From positions 1-35,421 of the forward strand of contig CAIOKO010000089.1 in assembly GCA_903858935.1 (NCBI GenBank): a stretch of DNA of 35,421 nucleotides, in the 5' to 3' direction. A program made the position numbers and the translations under genes. The number at the start of each line of letters is the position of its first letter. Positions within the stretch are counted from its first letter, which is position 1. The DNA comes from an uncultured Schlesneria sp. (GTDB taxonomy: Bacteria > Planctomycetota > Planctomycetia > Planctomycetales > Planctomycetaceae). Below, one piece after another: positions 34,607 through 35,421 of this stretch. The notes under the pieces are model-generated. The model worked only from the letters and a program-made list of their open reading frames with translations. It was not told the origin of the DNA and ran no database searches.

Positions 34607-34905
34607 TTGCAGCCACTCCGCCTGAATGAACCGCTCAAATGATCCGTCACGGCAGCATCGCGGCAGCAATCAAATCTTTTATCTCAGCGACCGCCGTCGT
34701 CTTCACTTCGTGAACTTCCTTACGGACAACTCAAAATTCTTTTCTCCCGTTCTGCCTCTATCCTGCCGCAACGACATTTAGCCTCACTTCCAGGCGAGCC
34801 GGGATGCGTTAGCTCCCGGACTCTTCTCGTTTTTCTACTCACGACGCTCAAGTGACTACTTTCTGCCGCTTCGGCCGACACTCATTACAAACCTCGCAAA
34901 AAAGT
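34607..34905. other. Intergenic, no gene seen
   Basis: The downstream flank of the barrel-protein gene. No clear hairpin terminator; pyrimidine-rich composition. The structured repeat region begins right after it. Confidence 0.5.
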
Positions 34906-34990
34906 TGATCAAGTTGACAAAGTTGACCAAGTTCCATGTTTTATAGGCTTTTTGAAGAGTTGAACTTTGTCAACTTTGTCAACTTGATCA
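34906..34990. repeat. Long inverted repeat with 29-bp arms
   Basis: Arms 34906-34934 (TGATCAAGTTGAC...) and 34962-34990 (...GTCAACTTGATCA) are reverse complements: 22 bp perfect, one mismatch, then 6 bp more. The 27-nt loop contains CATGTTTTATAGGCTTTTTG, which resembles the core box at 35115 and 35401. Each arm is itself a 9-10-bp tandem repeat of AAGTTGAC / GTCAACTT. The predicted transcript hairpin would be very stable. Confidence 0.8.
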
Positions 34991-34991
34991 T

Positions 34992-35135
34992 TCTCTTCAC
35001 TTCGCGACCTTCGCGCCCTTCTGTTCAAAAATCTTCTCTTCCGTTTTACCGTCATCACGCAACACGAAATTCGGTGTCAAAGTTCGTTCAAGTTCGTTCG
35101 ACTTCGACCATGCCCCATAATTCATAGGTTTTTGG
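34992..35135 (+). repeat. 144-bp direct repeat, copy 1
   Basis: Begins TCTCTTCACTTCGCGACCTT and ends CATAGGTTTTTGG. It matches 35278-35421 at 142 of 144 positions; the differences are a C/T in AAAGT(C/T)... wording (copy 1 AAAGTTCG, copy 2 AAAGTTTG) and a G/T in GACCAT(G/T)CCCC. The last third has a 10-bp period (CGTTCAAGTT, CGTTCGACTT). Confidence 0.9.
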
Positions 35136-35160
35136 CGAATTCTTCCCCGGGTTTTTGATG

Positions 35161-35220
35161 TGTTCGAGTTTGTTCGAGTTTGTCCGAGTTCGACGCAGTT
35201 CGAACGAGTTCGACCAAAGT
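35161..35220 (+). repeat. 10-bp periodic array
   Basis: Six consecutive 10-mers: TGTTCGAGTT, TGTTCGAGTT, TGTCCGAGTT, CGACGCAGTT, CGAACGAGTT, CGACCAAAGT. Five of six end in AGTT. The 10-bp step equals about one DNA helical turn. It lies between the two 144-bp repeats. Confidence 0.8.
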
Positions 35221-35277
35221 CTGTGTTGTGCGAGCGGTCTCCCGCCCCCGCACAAACGACCGACCGAAGGTCTCCTC

Positions 35278-35421
35278 TCTCTTCACTTCGCGACCTTCGC
35301 GCCCTTCTGTTCAAAAATCTTCTCTTCCGTTTTACCGTCATCACGCAACACGAAATTCGGTGTCAAAGTTTGTTCAAGTTCGTTCGACTTCGACCATTCC
35401 CCATAATTCATAGGTTTTTGG
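35278..35421 (+). repeat. 144-bp direct repeat, copy 2, cut by window end
   Basis: The second copy of 34992-35135, offset by 286 bp. The match runs to the last base of the window, so the repeat may be longer and more units may follow. Confidence 0.9.

Noticed and set aside
35161-35220. CRISPR array
   Set aside because: The units are 10 bp with no spacers, far below CRISPR repeat length, and no cas gene is present.
34936-35413. Several overlapping frames with shared C-termini (TSRPSRPSVQKSSLPF type)
   Set aside because: They come from the 144-bp DNA repeat, occur in more than one phase and on both strands, and have no ribosome-binding sites.

Overview
The window looks like chromosomal DNA of a planctomycete, probably order Planctomycetales. 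The evidence is protein-based. There are DUF1552, DUF1592-group and DUF1501 secreted proteins, a 'membrane-bound dehydrogenase / PVC-type heme-binding' protein, a cysteine-rich YTV-type cell-wall protein with 48-bp tandem repeats, several Tat-type and lipoprotein signal peptides, and many long intergenic gaps. No rRNA, tRNA, CRISPR array, transposase or phage gene was recognised.

Layout. 1-729: a toxin-antitoxin pair with an intact antitoxin frame and a toxin broken by a stop codon and a frameshift. 1021-2682: an LCAT-like lipoprotein acyltransferase/lipase. 2847-3053: a palindromic intergenic element. 3144-8015: a large secreted dehydrogenase with HEAT repeats and a c-type heme site, convergent with a DUF1501 protein. 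8111-9043: a Ca2+/Na+ exchanger, followed by two back-to-back hairpin terminators. 9202-13013: a DUF1592/DUF1552 gene pair. 13237-14328: a membrane-anchored WD40 protein with a GTG start set by its Shine-Dalgarno site. 14853-15608: a SpoU/TrmH rRNA methyltransferase. 16131-17492: the YTV protein, sharing a strong hairpin with the convergent ribD.

17570-24836, all minus strand: a sigma-54-activator-like regulator with degenerate receiver and GAFTGA motifs, a lysine-rich 80-aa protein 18 bp downstream, a terminator, two putative lipoproteins, a SEC-C/TPR protein, and ribD 2 bp after the SEC-C gene's stop codon. 25396-25578: a 60-residue secreted peptide with its own terminator. 25913-26686: a nucleosidase-like protein. 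26829-30380, minus strand: an nfeD-floA-(single-TM protein)-GT4 glycosyltransferase cluster suggesting a membrane-microdomain/envelope job. 30499-31839: an FG-GAP/VCBS-type secreted protein. 32063-32659: a LURP-one/scramblase-like protein. 32747-32960: a second, inverted copy of the palindromic element. 33116-34606: a Tat-exported, barrel-like putative glycosidase.

The last 500 bases hold no gene. They hold a structured repeat: a 29-bp-arm inverted repeat, a 144-bp direct repeat in two copies (142/144 identical), and arrays with a strict 10-bp period, running off the window end. This repeat and the two palindromic elements are the least explained structures here and the best candidates for something undescribed. 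All function calls come from reading motifs by eye; no database search was run.
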